From Opitutaceae bacterium (lineage in GTDB: Bacteria; Verrucomicrobiota; Verrucomicrobiia; Opitutales; Opitutaceae): 64,000 nt of DNA. The notes beneath the pieces were generated by a model that saw only the letters and a program-made list of their open reading frames with translations, made no database searches and was not told where the DNA came from. Of the stretch, positions 1 through 9,330 are shown one piece after another (within the stretch, counting starts at the first letter, position 1; every line of letters begins with the position of its first letter). The position numbers were made by a program, and so were the translations under genes. The stretch lies in NCBI GenBank assembly GCA_030648295.1, contig JAUSID010000163.1:62001-126000 (forward strand), given 5' to 3'.

Positions 1-1343
1 GGTCGAGCCAGAATGCGACCGCGATCGAGGCGCTCTCGAAGGCGAACCTCGCCACCGATGCGATTGCAGCTGTCGGGGTCACCAATCAGCGGGAGACGAC
101 GCTGGTGTGGGATCGCGAGACGGGGAAGCCGGTGTATAACGCGATCGTGTGGCAGGATCGGCGCACGTCCGACTACTGCGCGCGGTTGAAGCGCGAAGGC
201 GCAGAGCCCTCCGTCACGGAAAAGACCGGGCTGCGGATCGACCCGTATTTCTCCGGCACGAAAATTCGCTGGATCCTCGAGAACGTGAGCGGCGCCCGCG
301 CGCGCGCCGACGCCGGCAAACTCGCGTTCGGCACGGTTGACACCTGGCTGCTTTGGCAGCTCACGTCGGGGCGGAAGCACGTGACCGATGCGACGAACGC
401 ATCGCGCACGCTGCTGTACAACATCCGGAGCGGCGATTGGGACGCCGACATGCTGAAGCTGCTCGGCGTGCCGCGTTCGATGCTGCCGGACGTGCGCTCG
501 TCCTCCGAGGTATACGGCGAGGTTAGCGCGAATCTCTATCCCGCCGGCGCGCCGATTGCCGGCATCGCGGGCGACCAGCAGGCAGCGCTGTTCGGCCAGG
601 CCTGCTTCACGCCGGGCATGGCGAAGAACACGTATGGCACGGGTTGTTTCCTGTTAATGAACACGGGCGAGAAGGCCGTGCCCTCGCGCAACAATCTGCT
701 CACGACCATCGCGTGGCGCGTCGGTGGCAAGACCGAGTACGCCCTCGAGGGCTCGGTGTTCATCGCCGGTGCGGCGGTGCAATGGCTGCGGGACGAACTC
801 CAACTAGTGAAATCGGCACGCGAGCTCGACGAACTCGCAGCGTCGGTGCCCAACGCAGGCGGGCTGTTCCTCGTGCCGGCCTTCGCCGGACTCGGCGCGC
901 CGCACTGGGACCCCTACGCCCGCGGCACGGCGGTGGGGATCACCCGCGGCACCAACCGCGCGCACTTTTGCCGGGCGGTGATCGAGGCGATTGCATTCCA
1001 ATCGGCCGACCTGATCACGTGCATGGAAAAGGACAGCGGCATCGCGCTGAAGGAACTGCGAGTGGATGGTGGTGCGTCGCGCAGCCAGCCGCTGATGCAG
1101 TTTCAAGCGGATCTGCTCGGCACGCCGGTGGTGCGGCCGAAGAGTGTCGAGACAACCGCGCTCGGGGCGGCTTACCTGGCGGGCCTGGCCGTCGGGTATT
1201 GGGAAAGTCGTGACGACATCACGCGGAACTGGGCGGTCGACACGACATTCAAGCCCGCGCGACCCAAGGCCGAGATGCACGCGCTGCGCGCCGACTGGGA
1301 GCGGGCGCTCGAGCGAGCGAAAAGCTGGGAGAAGAGTGGGTGA
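1..1343 (+). CDS. glpK: Glycerol kinase, 5' end outside the window
   Basis: Phosphorylates glycerol to sn-glycerol 3-phosphate with ATP in the cytoplasm. The frame is open from base 3, so the visible 446 residues lack roughly the first 50 of a usual ~500-residue enzyme. FGGY-family marks are clear: [15 protein letters not shown] near the left edge, then IVWQDRRT, then the [11 protein letters not shown] and NTYGTGCF segments of the second domain, and the [19 protein letters not shown] nucleotide-binding segment near the C-terminus. An ATG at 105 exists but lies inside the conserved N-terminal domain, so it is not the start. No glpF or glpD is seen downstream. The following genes are on the other strand. 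The identity as glycerol kinase rather than another FGGY kinase rests on the near-canonical motifs. Confidence 0.95.
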   Translation, partial: SSQNATAIEALSKANLATDAIAAVGVTNQRETTLVWDRETGKPVYNAIVWQDRRTSDYCARLKREGAEPSVTEKTGLRIDPYFSGTKIRWILENVSGARARADAGKLAFGTVDTWLLWQLTSGRKHVTDATNASRTLLYNIRSGDWDADMLKLLGVPRSMLPDVRSSSEVYGEVSANLYPAGAPIAGIAGDQQAALFGQACFTPGMAKNTYGTGCFLLMNTGEKAVPSRNNLLTTIAWRVGGKTEYALEGSVFIAGAAVQWLRDELQLVKSARELDELAASVPNAGGLFLVPAFAGLGAPHWDPYARGTAVGITRGTNRAHFCRAVIEAIAFQSADLITCMEKDSGIALKELRVDGGASRSQPLMQFQADLLGTPVVRPKSVETTALGAAYLAGLAVGYWESRDDITRNWAVDTTFKPARPKAEMHALRADWERALERAKSWEKSG

Positions 1344-1400
1344 GGGGGCGGAATTTCCCGTAAACGTCGCGCGTCGCCGTAGATTTTCCCGAGGATACGG

Positions 1401-1493
1401 AGTGTTTTCCCTGGGAGCGCGGGCGTCCCGCCCGCAATGAAAAAAGAGACTACAGTGGCGGACAGGATGCCCGCGCTCCCGGGGAAGACGCTC
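1401..1493. repeat. GC-rich inverted repeat (GGGAGCGCGGGC family)
   Basis: Left arm TTCCCTGGGAGCGCGGGC and right arm GCCCGCGCTCCCGGGGAA, about 27 bp each with a few mismatches, face each other around ~35 bp. It lies between two convergent genes (glpK and the Kelch gene), so its transcript could fold into a strong hairpin and act as a two-way terminator. Related half or full copies lie at 2593-2656, 4600-4640 and 9461-9502. Confidence 0.75.
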
Positions 1494-1542
1494 AAATCCA
1501 GAAGCGTCTTCCTCCTGCAGGCCCGCGCCAACACTTCCGCTG

Positions 1543-2544
1543 TCATTTTACCGGACGCGCGACTGGTGCAGGAGCTGTCGCACTCGCCAGCGCGAAGGCC
1601 TGAATCCGATCCGATTCGCTGTTGGGCAGATCGGTGTTGCCGCCGATGACGTAGATGACACCGCGGTGCACTGCCGCGGTGCTGTGGCGCAGGCCGGTGA
1701 AACCGGTCACCACGTTGATCGTTGCACGGGTTTTCAGGTCGTAAGCCGTCACCGTTCCCAAGTCGTCGTAATCCCCGAAGAGGAATAGATAACGGTCCAG
1801 GAACGCCAACGAGTGGGCGCTAATCCGGCGGCCCAGCGAAGGCAGCGTTTTCCAAACATTTTCCGCTGGCACAAACATCTCGACATCGGCCAGCCGCATC
1901 CGACCTCGATAGCCGGCGGGTACGATGATGAAGCCCGTCACGGTGGCGGCTGGTGCTTCGCGCGCGACCGCCATCTCCGCCGCCCTCGACCAGATACCCG
2001 TCTTCAGATCGTATACGTCCACGCGCCCGACATGAATGCGCTGTTCGTCTTTCGCCTGCCGTCCGCCGATCAAGTAGACCTTGGTGCCGAGCTTGGCGGC
2101 GCCGAGATTCGTCCGCGGCTCCGGCATCCGACCGGCAATCGCGACGGTATTCGTCGCGACGTCGTACATTTCGATCCTCGCCTCGTAGGGCTGGGTCGCC
2201 AGGCCAACACCCTGCCCGCCGAACAGGTAAATCCGCCCTTCGTACTCGACGGCGCAATGATAATGTCGCGGGAGAACCCTGTCGGACACACACTCGGATT
2301 TTCCGGTGCGCGGATCGAAACGCTCGATGTCGGCGACGAAGCCACCGCCGCCACCGCCACCGAAAATATAAATGTAATCGCCGCTCACCGCGCTGGCGGC
2401 GCCCTGCCGCGCCGTCAGCAAGGTGTAATCGCCAACCTTGCGGAGTAGAGTCCGCTCGGTCCGCAGCGGTTGCGGGGCCGCGGTCGTCACGACCGCGAAA
2501 AGAAATGTGAGCCCTGCCAGAATGCTGGTCCGCCTCACGTTCAT
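1543..2544 (-). CDS. Secreted Kelch-repeat beta-propeller protein
   Basis: A 333-residue exported protein of unknown substrate. I chose the ATG at 2544 because it opens a good signal peptide (MNVRRTSILAGLTFLFAVV..., cleavage near TTAA-P). The open frame extends far upstream but that part is low-quality sequence containing repeats. Kelch blades are visible as YIYIFGGGG (res ~57-65), RIYLFGGQG (~105), KVYLIGGRQ (~155), YLFLFGDYD and VIYVIGGNTD (~310), with the typical spacing of ~50 residues and aromatic/Gly-Gly marks. A run of seven glycines (res 62-68) sits in blade 1. Kelch propellers are binding platforms or, rarely, sialic acid mutarotases (NanM type); nothing here decides between these. 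No operon partner; the next gene on this strand is aldolase, 440 bp upstream. Confidence 0.8.
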   Translation of the reverse strand: MNVRRTSILAGLTFLFAVVTTAAPQPLRTERTLLRKVGDYTLLTARQGAASAVSGDYIYIFGGGGGGGFVADIERFDPRTGKSECVSDRVLPRHYHCAVEYEGRIYLFGGQGVGLATQPYEARIEMYDVATNTVAIAGRMPEPRTNLGAAKLGTKVYLIGGRQAKDEQRIHVGRVDVYDLKTGIWSRAAEMAVAREAPAATVTGFIIVPAGYRGRMRLADVEMFVPAENVWKTLPSLGRRISAHSLAFLDRYLFLFGDYDDLGTVTAYDLKTRATINVVTGFTGLRHSTAAVHRGVIYVIGGNTDLPNSESDRIQAFALASATAPAPVARPVK

Positions 2545-2592
2545 CGGCGAAACGCTGGCGACTTCGCCGGCCCGGGCCGAGAAGAATTCCGC

Positions 2593-2656
2593 ACTGGGAG
2601 CGCGGGTCTCCGGCCCGCTTTCGGGCGTTGCGGGCGAGACGCCCGCGCTCCCAGGG
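2593..2656. repeat. GC-rich inverted repeat (GGGAGCGCGGGC family)
   Basis: Second full copy of the element described at 1401-1493. CTGGGAGCGCGGG and GCCCGCGCTCCCAG face each other around ~35 bp. It lies in the 440-bp spacer between the Kelch gene and the aldolase gene. The same spacer holds a GCGGCAGGATGCCGC palindrome (~2796-2815) that recurs at 4523-4545, and a CT-rich hexamer run. Confidence 0.7.
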
Positions 2657-2850
2657 AACCGGCATGCGCGAAATTTGTGGCGATCAAAGTCCACGATCGG
2701 GACATCGTGTGAACTGCGGGTGGTTCCGAGTGGCATGGGGTCGCGCCACTTCGCAGGCGCGATGTGAGTGAACGACTGCAATCGAGCGAACCATCTGCGG
2801 CAGGATGCCGCAGCCACTTGCAAGCCGCGGACCTCGGCGACTGCGCCTGT

Positions 2851-2890
2851 ATCTTTCTCTTTCTCTTTCTCGTAATCGTTCTCTTTCTCC
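2851..2890. repeat. Simple repeat, CTTTCT-type hexamers
   Basis: About six imperfect copies of TTTCTC/CTTTCT in 40 bp, between the Kelch start and the aldolase terminator. No function is evident. Its complement style (GAAAG/GTGAAA) is echoed by the GTGAAA run at 52028-52088. Confidence 0.6.
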
Positions 2891-2917
2891 GCTGCGCCGG
2901 CGGGCAGGCGAGGACAG

Positions 2918-2949
2918 CTAAAACAAAACAGCCCCGCCTGAAGCGGGGC
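2918..2949 (-). terminator. Intrinsic terminator of the aldolase gene
   Basis: On the minus strand a GCCCCGC / GCGGGGC stem (7 bp, 5-nt loop; 2931-2949) is followed by TGTTTTGTTTTAG. It lies ~40 bp past the aldolase stop codon. Confidence 0.85.
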
Positions 2950-2986
2950 GGCGAAAATCGACCGGCGCGCGTGCGCTCGGCGGTTG

Positions 2987-3937
2987 TTACTTCGTGACCG
3001 TCTTGCGGAGATCGTCGAGTTGGCCGGCGCTGCCGAGGAGCTTGTTGCGGCTCGCGATGAACTTCGCGTATTCGTCCATGAAAATCTTGCCCGGCGGGCG
3101 GAAATCAAATTCGCCCGGCTTGTCGCGGAAGAATTCGCGGTGCACGCGCGTCCAGACGAGCCGGCCATCGGTGTCGATGTTCACTTTCGTCACGCCCAGC
3201 TTCGCGGCCGGCAGATATTCATTCGGATCGACGCCCATCGAGTCCTTGATCGTACCGCCGGCTTTGTTGATGCGATCGACTTCCTCTTTCGGGACGGACG
3301 ACGAGCCATGCATGACGAGCGGGAAACCGGGGAGGCGGGCCTTGATTTTCTCCATCACATCGAAATGGAGCGACTGGCGGCCCTTGAACTTGAAGGCGCC
3401 GTGGCTCGTGCCAATCGCGCACGCCAGCGAGTCGCAGCCGGTCTTCGTTACGAAGTCCTTGGCTTCATCCGGATCAGTGAGGCACGCATGGCCTTCCTCG
3501 ACCTTGATGTCTTCCTCGACGCCGCCGAGCATCCCGAGCTCAGCCTCGACCGAGATGCCCTTCTGGTGCGCGGCATCGGTGACGCGCTTGGTGATCTCGA
3601 CGTTCTTCTCGAACGGATCGTGCGACGCATCGATCATCACCGAGCTGTAGAAACCGGATTTGATGCAGTCGTAGCAGGTTTCCTCGTCGCCGTGATCCAG
3701 GTGAACGGCGAAAATCGCATCCGGGAAAATCTCCGCGGCCGAGCGGATGATCGCTTCGAGCATCCGCTTGTCGGTGTATTTCCGCGCGCCTTTGGAAATC
3801 TGGATGATGAACGGCGCCTTGGAGTCGATGCACCCGCGGAACAAACCCATGGCCTGCTCGGCGTTGTTGATGTTGTAGGCGCCGACGGCGTATTTCCCGT
3901 AGGCGTGTTTGAAGAGCTGCGCGGTGGTGACGATCAT
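2987..3937 (-). CDS. fba: Class II fructose-bisphosphate aldolase
   Basis: Cleaves fructose 1,6-bisphosphate to dihydroxyacetone phosphate and glyceraldehyde 3-phosphate; cytoplasmic, glycolysis/gluconeogenesis. The 316 residues show the class II zinc-dependent set: AVHLDHG (res 77-83; the His is a zinc ligand and the Asp the catalytic acid), a zinc-ligand Glu/His region through GMLGGVEED and AIGTSHGAFKF, VMHGSSSVP with the third zinc-ligand His, and VTKVNIDTDGR near the C-terminus for phosphate binding. Length fits the shorter class II proteins. It is monocistronic: a terminator follows, and the next gene upstream is ~870 bp away across a repeat-rich spacer. No Shine-Dalgarno motif precedes the ATG. 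Confidence 0.95.
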   Translation of the reverse strand: MIVTTAQLFKHAYGKYAVGAYNINNAEQAMGLFRGCIDSKAPFIIQISKGARKYTDKRMLEAIIRSAAEIFPDAIFAVHLDHGDEETCYDCIKSGFYSSVMIDASHDPFEKNVEITKRVTDAAHQKGISVEAELGMLGGVEEDIKVEEGHACLTDPDEAKDFVTKTGCDSLACAIGTSHGAFKFKGRQSLHFDVMEKIKARLPGFPLVMHGSSSVPKEEVDRINKAGGTIKDSMGVDPNEYLPAAKLGVTKVNIDTDGRLVWTRVHREFFRDKPGEFDFRPPGKIFMDEYAKFIASRNKLLGSAGQLDDLRKTVTK

Positions 3938-4102
3938 AGGCAGAGATATACGAGGTCAAAAGTTCCGGCTGCGTTGGCGATACCGCAACAGTTTTCTCTG
4001 TGCATTAATGGTCAACGGCTGCGCGCGATTTGCAGGCGGGGCCGTGGGCAGTCAGTTCGCGGGGCAGCGCGGGCTGAAGCACCGCGCGACGATTTGGCGC
4101 GC

Positions 4103-4280
4103 AGCCGGAACAATTCAGTTCAACCGCGAATGGACGCCAATTCACGCGAATGGAGAGTACGTCTTTCGGGAGCATCGAAACGATCAACCAAGAGGTGACC
4201 ATGGTTCCACTTGGGTAACCCTCTCCTTCTTCCTCTGGAATTTGCGTCCATTCGCGTTCATTCGCGGTTTCCCACTGAAT
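4103..4280. repeat. 178-bp dispersed repeat, copy 1
   Basis: Matches 18741-18918 over exactly the same length without gaps; by hand I count about 23 differences (87% identity). The ends carry facing copies of AACCGCGAATGRACGC and GCGTCCATTCGCGTT, so the element has inverted termini. The middle ~80 bp has no such repeats but is conserved between the two copies. The rest of the 868-bp spacer 3938-4805 holds further short repeats (GCGGCAGGATGCCGC palindrome, one half of the GGGAGCGCGGGC family) and no gene that I can support. Confidence 0.85.
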
Positions 4281-4805
4281 GGATACGGCTCAGTGCGGAG
4301 CTTCAGCCCGCACTCATATCGGCGGTCGCGAACCTTGCGGGCGTCCCGCCCGTGTTGCCGCCCGGAAGTGGCTGCGGCTTCCCCATTCGACAAGCCTCTC
4401 GACAAGATCGAGGCCTTTCAGACGAGGGACCTGATGGCCGTGAGCCCTGTCGAACCGGCTCAGGGCCCCGAGCCTGCCGAGGGGCAGCCGCAGATGGGAT
4501 CGAAAGTCCGCTCGAATGTCCCTGCGGCAGGATGCCGCAGCCACTCCGGACAAGTCGCTTTATCGTCCGGATTATCCAAGAAAGTGAGCCCGAAGAGTGA
4601 CATTGGGCGAGACGCCCGCGCTCCAGGACGAACTTTGCGCACGTGCATCAGACCCGGTTCGAGGAGCTGGTGCACGATCACCCTGTTTCCCGTCACCTGT
4701 CTCCGGTGTCCTGCTCCTTTCTCCCTGCTCCCTTCTCCGCGGCGCAGCTAACGGGCACACATTTGAAAAAGCTTTCCGCGCGCCGCATTATTTCCACGCG
4801 CCGGC

Positions 4806-6050
4806 TCATCCGCCCGGCCGGCGCTTCGGTTGATTCGGCGGCGGAGTCGTCGACGGCGCGGTCCCGCCTGAAGTCTTCGTGCTCCCGGAAGTTGAACCGC
4901 GCGCGGGCTGGTTCGTCGTCAACGTGTCGCGGACCAACTGCGTGAGTTGCTGCTGGGTCTGCTGCTGCTTTTGCATTTGCTGCAACGCGCTCAACTGCGG
5001 TTGCGACAGCACGGCTTGCGCCTGGCTGACGGCGGGCACCGTGATCGGAGCCGCCGCCACCCCGCGTCCGCCGTCGAGCACGCTTCCGATCACGCTGCCA
5101 CCGGGCCCGCCCGGTCCGCCGGGTCCGCCAAAAACTCCCATCAACATGCCCAAATCCGGCCCGCGGCCAAAATCTCCACCGCGGCCGCCGGGCTCACCGC
5201 CGCGGCCGCTCCAGCCGCTCGTGCCGGTTTGGCCGGGCTGCGTCGACGTCGAGGCCGTGTTCGGCGGCGGCGGACGCGGCGCGGGGGTATTCGCGGCCAG
5301 GATTTGCACGAGCTGTTCCGCCTGCGTCGCCGTGAGCGGCGTATTCGAATAACTGAGTCGCTGCTGGAGTTCGTTCACGACGCTGCGCTGCGGCATCGTT
5401 TGCTCGAAGTTCTGGAGCTGGGCAAAACCCGTGTCCCCAATTACGCCCTTGATCGAGCTGTCGATTTGCGCACGCGAATCGGCCATCAGCTTCCGGAGCG
5501 CTTCCGGATTCTGGCGCGGATCGATTCCCTGCGCGGCCGCCACCTCGAAGACGTCCTGGCGCGAGGTTTGCCGCTCGGCCAGCAGTGACTTCATCTGTTC
5601 CGCCTGCTCGGGCGAGAGATTGAGGTTCTTGAACAGAGCGGCGTAACGCGCCTCGATTCCGGCTTTCTGTTGCGTCGCGACCATCGCCTGCACCTCGGGC
5701 TTGTTCATCAGCTCGCGCAGCGCGGTGAATTGCGGCGGCGGTCCACCGCGACCGCGACCGTCGCCGCGGTTTCCGCGTCCGCGTTCTGACCCGCGTTCCT
5801 CTGTCACCTCGGCCAGCATGCTCTCAACATCGCCCGGATTGGCAGCGCGGAGCGCGGCCAGACGGTCCTGCAGGTCGCGATTCGCCTTCTCCAGATCCCA
5901 GATCTTTTTTTGGAAATCGGACCGCTCTTCCCGGTTCATGGCGATGGCGCGGAGCTCCACCAACTCCGCATACTGGCGCCACGCGAGCAGCGCTCCTCCC
6001 ACGATGGTAAGCGCGAGGAGGGCGAGCAGAAGATTCTTCGGGGATTTCAC
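4806..6050 (-). CDS. Membrane-anchored Gly/Pro/Gln-rich protein of unknown function
   Basis: I do not recognise a family. The 414 residues divide clearly. First comes an N-terminal membrane helix (res ~7-25, LLLALLALTIVGGALLAW) and a probable coiled coil rich in Glu, Arg and Leu (~30-70). An RG-rich linker follows (GRGNRGDGRGRGGPPP, ~90-105). Next is a helical Gln/Ala/Leu region (~110-255) whose 'LNLSPEQAEQMKSLL' resembles the heptads of periplasmic Spy/CpxP-like or Verrucomicrobia-type 'Spy-like' proteins. The C-terminal half is low complexity: APRPPPPN, GGRGGDFGRG, repeated GGPGGPGGPGG, a Gln-rich stretch and a Thr/Ser/Pro tail ending in KRRPGG. The likely topology is a single inner-membrane anchor with the remainder in the periplasm. 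It stands alone between aldolase and topoisomerase III. The coding call rests on strong GC3 bias and a clean start at an ATG with a membrane anchor. Confidence 0.75.
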   Translation of the reverse strand: MKSPKNLLLALLALTIVGGALLAWRQYAELVELRAIAMNREERSDFQKKIWDLEKANRDLQDRLAALRAANPGDVESMLAEVTEERGSERGRGNRGDGRGRGGPPPQFTALRELMNKPEVQAMVATQQKAGIEARYAALFKNLNLSPEQAEQMKSLLAERQTSRQDVFEVAAAQGIDPRQNPEALRKLMADSRAQIDSSIKGVIGDTGFAQLQNFEQTMPQRSVVNELQQRLSYSNTPLTATQAEQLVQILAANTPAPRPPPPNTASTSTQPGQTGTSGWSGRGGEPGGRGGDFGRGPDLGMLMGVFGGPGGPGGPGGSVIGSVLDGGRGVAAAPITVPAVSQAQAVLSQPQLSALQQMQKQQQTQQQLTQLVRDTLTTNQPARGSTSGSTKTSGGTAPSTTPPPNQPKRRPGG

Positions 6051-6201
6051 GTTGCACGGCTAGACGCAATCGTTTTGGCAAAGTTGCAGCCGGCCGCCTG
6101 GCGCTATGCTCGAGGTTCTGTGTACCCAAACCATCGGCGCGATACACATGTCTGACCCCGGCGGCCGGCTTAGGCTGCGCTGCGCGCAGGTTGCGATCCC
6201 G

Positions 6202-6222
6202 CAAAACCGCCCGGCGGTTTTG
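6202..6222. repeat. 21-bp perfect palindrome
   Basis: CAAAACCGCC and GGCGGTTTTG flank a single C. It lies ~95 bp past the end of the topoisomerase gene, in the spacer before the Gly/Pro-rich gene. It could act as a terminator because the arms carry short A/T runs, but no separate U-tract follows. Confidence 0.6.
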
Positions 6223-6316
6223 TCTTAGCCCGCATGTTCTCGAAACGTGCGACGGCCGAGGCAGTGCACAGTTACGGTGGCGGACGAGAGGGCAGAAAGC
6301 GGGTGGAAAGTGCGGG

Positions 6317-9109
6317 CTAACGCGGCGGGAACTCGAACTCGGCCTTGGCGCCGGTCTTGGACAGCACGAGGTACGCGCCGAAGGGGTGGCCGCGCTTCGA
6401 CATGAATCCCTGGATCAGGTTGGTGCGACCCTCCTCAAACAGGCTGCGGACTTCGTCCGCCGGAATTTCCTTCCCGCACAGCTGCTTCTTCAGCGTGAAC
6501 ACGATTCGGTTATCCTGGTCGGGCCGCCGCACATAATAAGCGTCCGGCGTATCGAGAATCTCGCCGCCCTTGTGCAGCTTGCTTTGCCCGATCACCTTCG
6601 CATTCGAGAGATCCGGCGGCGCTTTCGCTTTCCGCGGGATCGGATTGCCATCCTTGTCCACCTTCGGTTTGCGCGGCGGGAATTCCCACGAGATCCGCGC
6701 GTCGTCGCGTTTCAGGAAGGCGTCGAACGGCCGGCCTTTCTTCGAGGTGAATCCCTGGATCAGGTCCGTCTTCCCCTGCGTCACGAGCTGAATGGCGGCC
6801 TCGCGCGGGATCGGCTTCTGGCACATCAGCCGGCTCACGCGGAACGTCTGTTTCCAGCCCTCGCCCTCGCGCTCGCGCAGGATGTAGCTGTTGCCCGACT
6901 CGCACAACTCGGCGCCCGTCGCGGGATCCTTCCAGAACGGCTCGAGCGTTCCGATGTCCTGCGTGTCGCCGAAATCGTATTCGGCCCTCCATCCCTTTTC
7001 CGCATCCTTCACGAGCTTGAGCTTGGCGGCGAAACGCGCGCGGGTTTTGGCCGAGATGAACCCGTCGAGCGGGCCGATTTCGCCTTTCTCCACGAGCTCT
7101 TTCACCTCGGCCTCCTCCATCCGCCGGCCGCCGATGACCTTGTAGATCATGAATTCGCCGTCGTGCGATTTGTAGCCGCGCAGGGTCTCGCGCAGCGGTT
7201 TGCTGTCGGTCGGCGAAATGATGTCGGTTTCGCGGGCGATCGAATCGTCTTCCTCGAAACCCTTCACGCGCTCGATGATTCCCTTCGTCGTCGCGGCGAT
7301 CTCCGCCATGAATTTTTCGCGCGGGAACTTGTTGTGCTCCATCTGCCGGAGCTTGAATTCCCACTCGCCGGTGAGGTCGGGCTTCGTGAGTTCCTCCGCC
7401 TTCACCGCGCCGAGAAACTGGAGCAGTTGCTCCGCCTTCGCGGTCGGGATCAGTTCGCGCTGCGGCCGATCGATGTACTTCTGATTGATCAGCCCGTCGA
7501 TCGTGTCCGCGCGCGTCGCCGGCGTGCCCAGCCCGCGTTCCTTCATCGCCTCGGCGAGATCCTCGTCGTCGACCAGCTTGCCGGCGCCTTCCATCGCGGA
7601 AAGCAGCGTCGCCTCCGTGTACCGCGGCGGCGGCTTGGTCGTTTCGGAATGGAGAACAGGATCGACCGTCCGCGCCTGCGTCGGCGTGCCGTCCTCGGGT
7701 GAAAGCGCCGGCAGCGATTTCGCATCCGGCGAATCGTCCAGCGTGTTCTTCCCATAAACCGCGAGCCAGCCGGCAACCGTCATCACCTTGCCCTCGGTCT
7801 TGAAATCGTGCCCCGGCGCGACCGAACTAATCCGGGTAGTGACATCGAACTCGGCGGCCGGATAAAACGCGGCGACAAACCGGCGCGCGATCATGTCGAA
7901 CACCTTCGACTCCATTTCGTCGAGATGCTTGGCCTCGTGGGTCGTCGGGATGATGGCGAAGTGATCCGAGATTTGCTCGTTGTTGAAAATTCGCTTGTTC
8001 GGCCGCACCCAGCCTTCGTCGAGCACCTTCTGCGCATGCGCGCCAAGGCTGCCGTGCAGATTCGCCAGCGTCTCGCGCACCGTCGGGATGTAATCCTCCG
8101 GCAGCGCGCGGGCGTCGGTGCGGGGATACGTGATCATCTTGTGCCGCTCGTAGAGCGCTTGTGCGATCTGGAGCGTGCGGCGGGCGGGCAGGCCGTAACG
8201 GTTGTTCGCCTCGCGCTGAAGGGTGGTGAGATCGTACAGCCGCGGCGCGGTCTGCGAGCTCGCCTTCTTCTCCTCACTGACGCGCGCGAGCGGCTGGCCC
8301 TGGCCCGCGGCGACGACGGCCTCCGCCACCGCCCGATCCCAGACGCGATCGATCCGGTCGTGCTCGTCGTTCTCGGCGCGCTTGAAGTTCGGCCGCTGGT
8401 AAACGCCCTCGTAGCGGCCTTTCGCCACCTCGAAGGTCGCGGTCACCCGCCAGTAATCGCGCGGCTTGAAATTCCGAATCTCCTGCTCCCGCGCATAAAC
8501 GATCGCGAGGGTGGGGGTCTGTACGCGTCCCACGGACGCGACGTTGCCGGCCCGCGAGCCGAACATCCGCTTTGTCAGCGCGCGGGTGCCGTTGATGCCA
8601 ATGAGCCAGTCGCTCTCGCTGCGGCAGCGGGCCGCATCCTCGAGCCCGTGCATCTTCTCCCCGTCGCGGAGCGTCCGGAACGCCTCCTTGATGCCTTCGG
8701 TGGTCATCGTCTGCATCCAGGCGCGCTTCACCGGCAGCTTGCACTTGGTGAGCTGATACAGGTACGCGAAGATCAGCTCGCCCTCGCGACCGGCGTCACA
8801 GGCGTTGATGACTTGATCGATGTCTTTTCGCGCCAGCAGTTTTTTCAGCGCGTTGAACCGTTCCTTCGAGTCCTCGATCGGCTTCAGTCCAAATTTTTCC
8901 GGGATGATCGGCAGCGTTTCCAGCCGCCAGAAACCATATTTCTTCTTGTCGATGTCCTCGGGCATCTCGAGTTCCACCAGGTGACCGAGGGCATAGGAAA
9001 TGACGTATTCGTCGTTTTCGTAGTGGTCGCCTTTCTTGGGAACTTTGCCGAGCGCGCGCGCGAGGTCGGCCGCAACGGACGGCTTCTCCGCGATGACAAG
9101 TGACTTCAT
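6317..9109 (-). CDS. topB: DNA topoisomerase III with C-terminal Toprim_Crpt repeats
   Basis: Type IA topoisomerase: relaxes negative supercoils and decatenates DNA through a 5'-phosphotyrosine intermediate. 930 residues from the ATG at 9109; upstream codons in frame are low-quality. Toprim domain: VIAEKPSVAADLARAL (res 5-20) and the acidic DAGREGELIF (105-114). The ALTKRMFGSRAGNVASVGRVQTPTL region (~177-201) is typical. The active-site Tyr is Y328 in MITYPRTDARALP. After the catalytic core, instead of Cys4 zinc fingers there are three copies of a ~90-residue unit that ends in 'QGFxSKxGxPFxAxL...EFPPR': GFISAKTRARFAAKL (degenerate), LIQGFTSKKGRPFDAFL, LIQGFMSKRGHPFGAYL. These match the topoisomerase C-terminal repeat family. 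Longer than E. coli TopB (~650) because of these repeats. Single gene, no neighbours in the same direction close by. Confidence 0.93.
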   Translation of the reverse strand: MKSLVIAEKPSVAADLARALGKVPKKGDHYENDEYVISYALGHLVELEMPEDIDKKKYGFWRLETLPIIPEKFGLKPIEDSKERFNALKKLLARKDIDQVINACDAGREGELIFAYLYQLTKCKLPVKRAWMQTMTTEGIKEAFRTLRDGEKMHGLEDAARCRSESDWLIGINGTRALTKRMFGSRAGNVASVGRVQTPTLAIVYAREQEIRNFKPRDYWRVTATFEVAKGRYEGVYQRPNFKRAENDEHDRIDRVWDRAVAEAVVAAGQGQPLARVSEEKKASSQTAPRLYDLTTLQREANNRYGLPARRTLQIAQALYERHKMITYPRTDARALPEDYIPTVRETLANLHGSLGAHAQKVLDEGWVRPNKRIFNNEQISDHFAIIPTTHEAKHLDEMESKVFDMIARRFVAAFYPAAEFDVTTRISSVAPGHDFKTEGKVMTVAGWLAVYGKNTLDDSPDAKSLPALSPEDGTPTQARTVDPVLHSETTKPPPRYTEATLLSAMEGAGKLVDDEDLAEAMKERGLGTPATRADTIDGLINQKYIDRPQRELIPTAKAEQLLQFLGAVKAEELTKPDLTGEWEFKLRQMEHNKFPREKFMAEIAATTKGIIERVKGFEEDDSIARETDIISPTDSKPLRETLRGYKSHDGEFMIYKVIGGRRMEEAEVKELVEKGEIGPLDGFISAKTRARFAAKLKLVKDAEKGWRAEYDFGDTQDIGTLEPFWKDPATGAELCESGNSYILREREGEGWKQTFRVSRLMCQKPIPREAAIQLVTQGKTDLIQGFTSKKGRPFDAFLKRDDARISWEFPPRKPKVDKDGNPIPRKAKAPPDLSNAKVIGQSKLHKGGEILDTPDAYYVRRPDQDNRIVFTLKKQLCGKEIPADEVRSLFEEGRTNLIQGFMSKRGHPFGAYLVLSKTGAKAEFEFPPR

Positions 9110-9330
9110 GTAACGCGAGCCGTTACCCGCGGACCGACGAAGTGCAAGAAATTGTTTTACTCGAATCGCAGTATGCCGGCCCGTACCGCGTTCACGGGCA
9201 ACGATTTCGCGGGGCTGGCCGCAAGCGTGCCGGCGGCGCATCCGCAATCAGCATACGCCGCGATCGTGGTCTGCGTTTCACCTCGCCGGAAGCGGCGGAA
9301 TCCGACGGCGGCTCTTCGGAGGCCGGCCCA

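Noticed and set aside
2545-3168. N-terminal extension of the Kelch protein up to 3168
   Set aside because: Covers repeat elements, a terminator and the end of fba. The signal peptide at 2544 gives the real start.
4005-4202. Short minus-strand frame inside the 178-bp repeat, also readable in the second copy
   Set aside because: Similarity between the two copies reflects the DNA repeat. No start context, and the frame runs into unrelated flanks.
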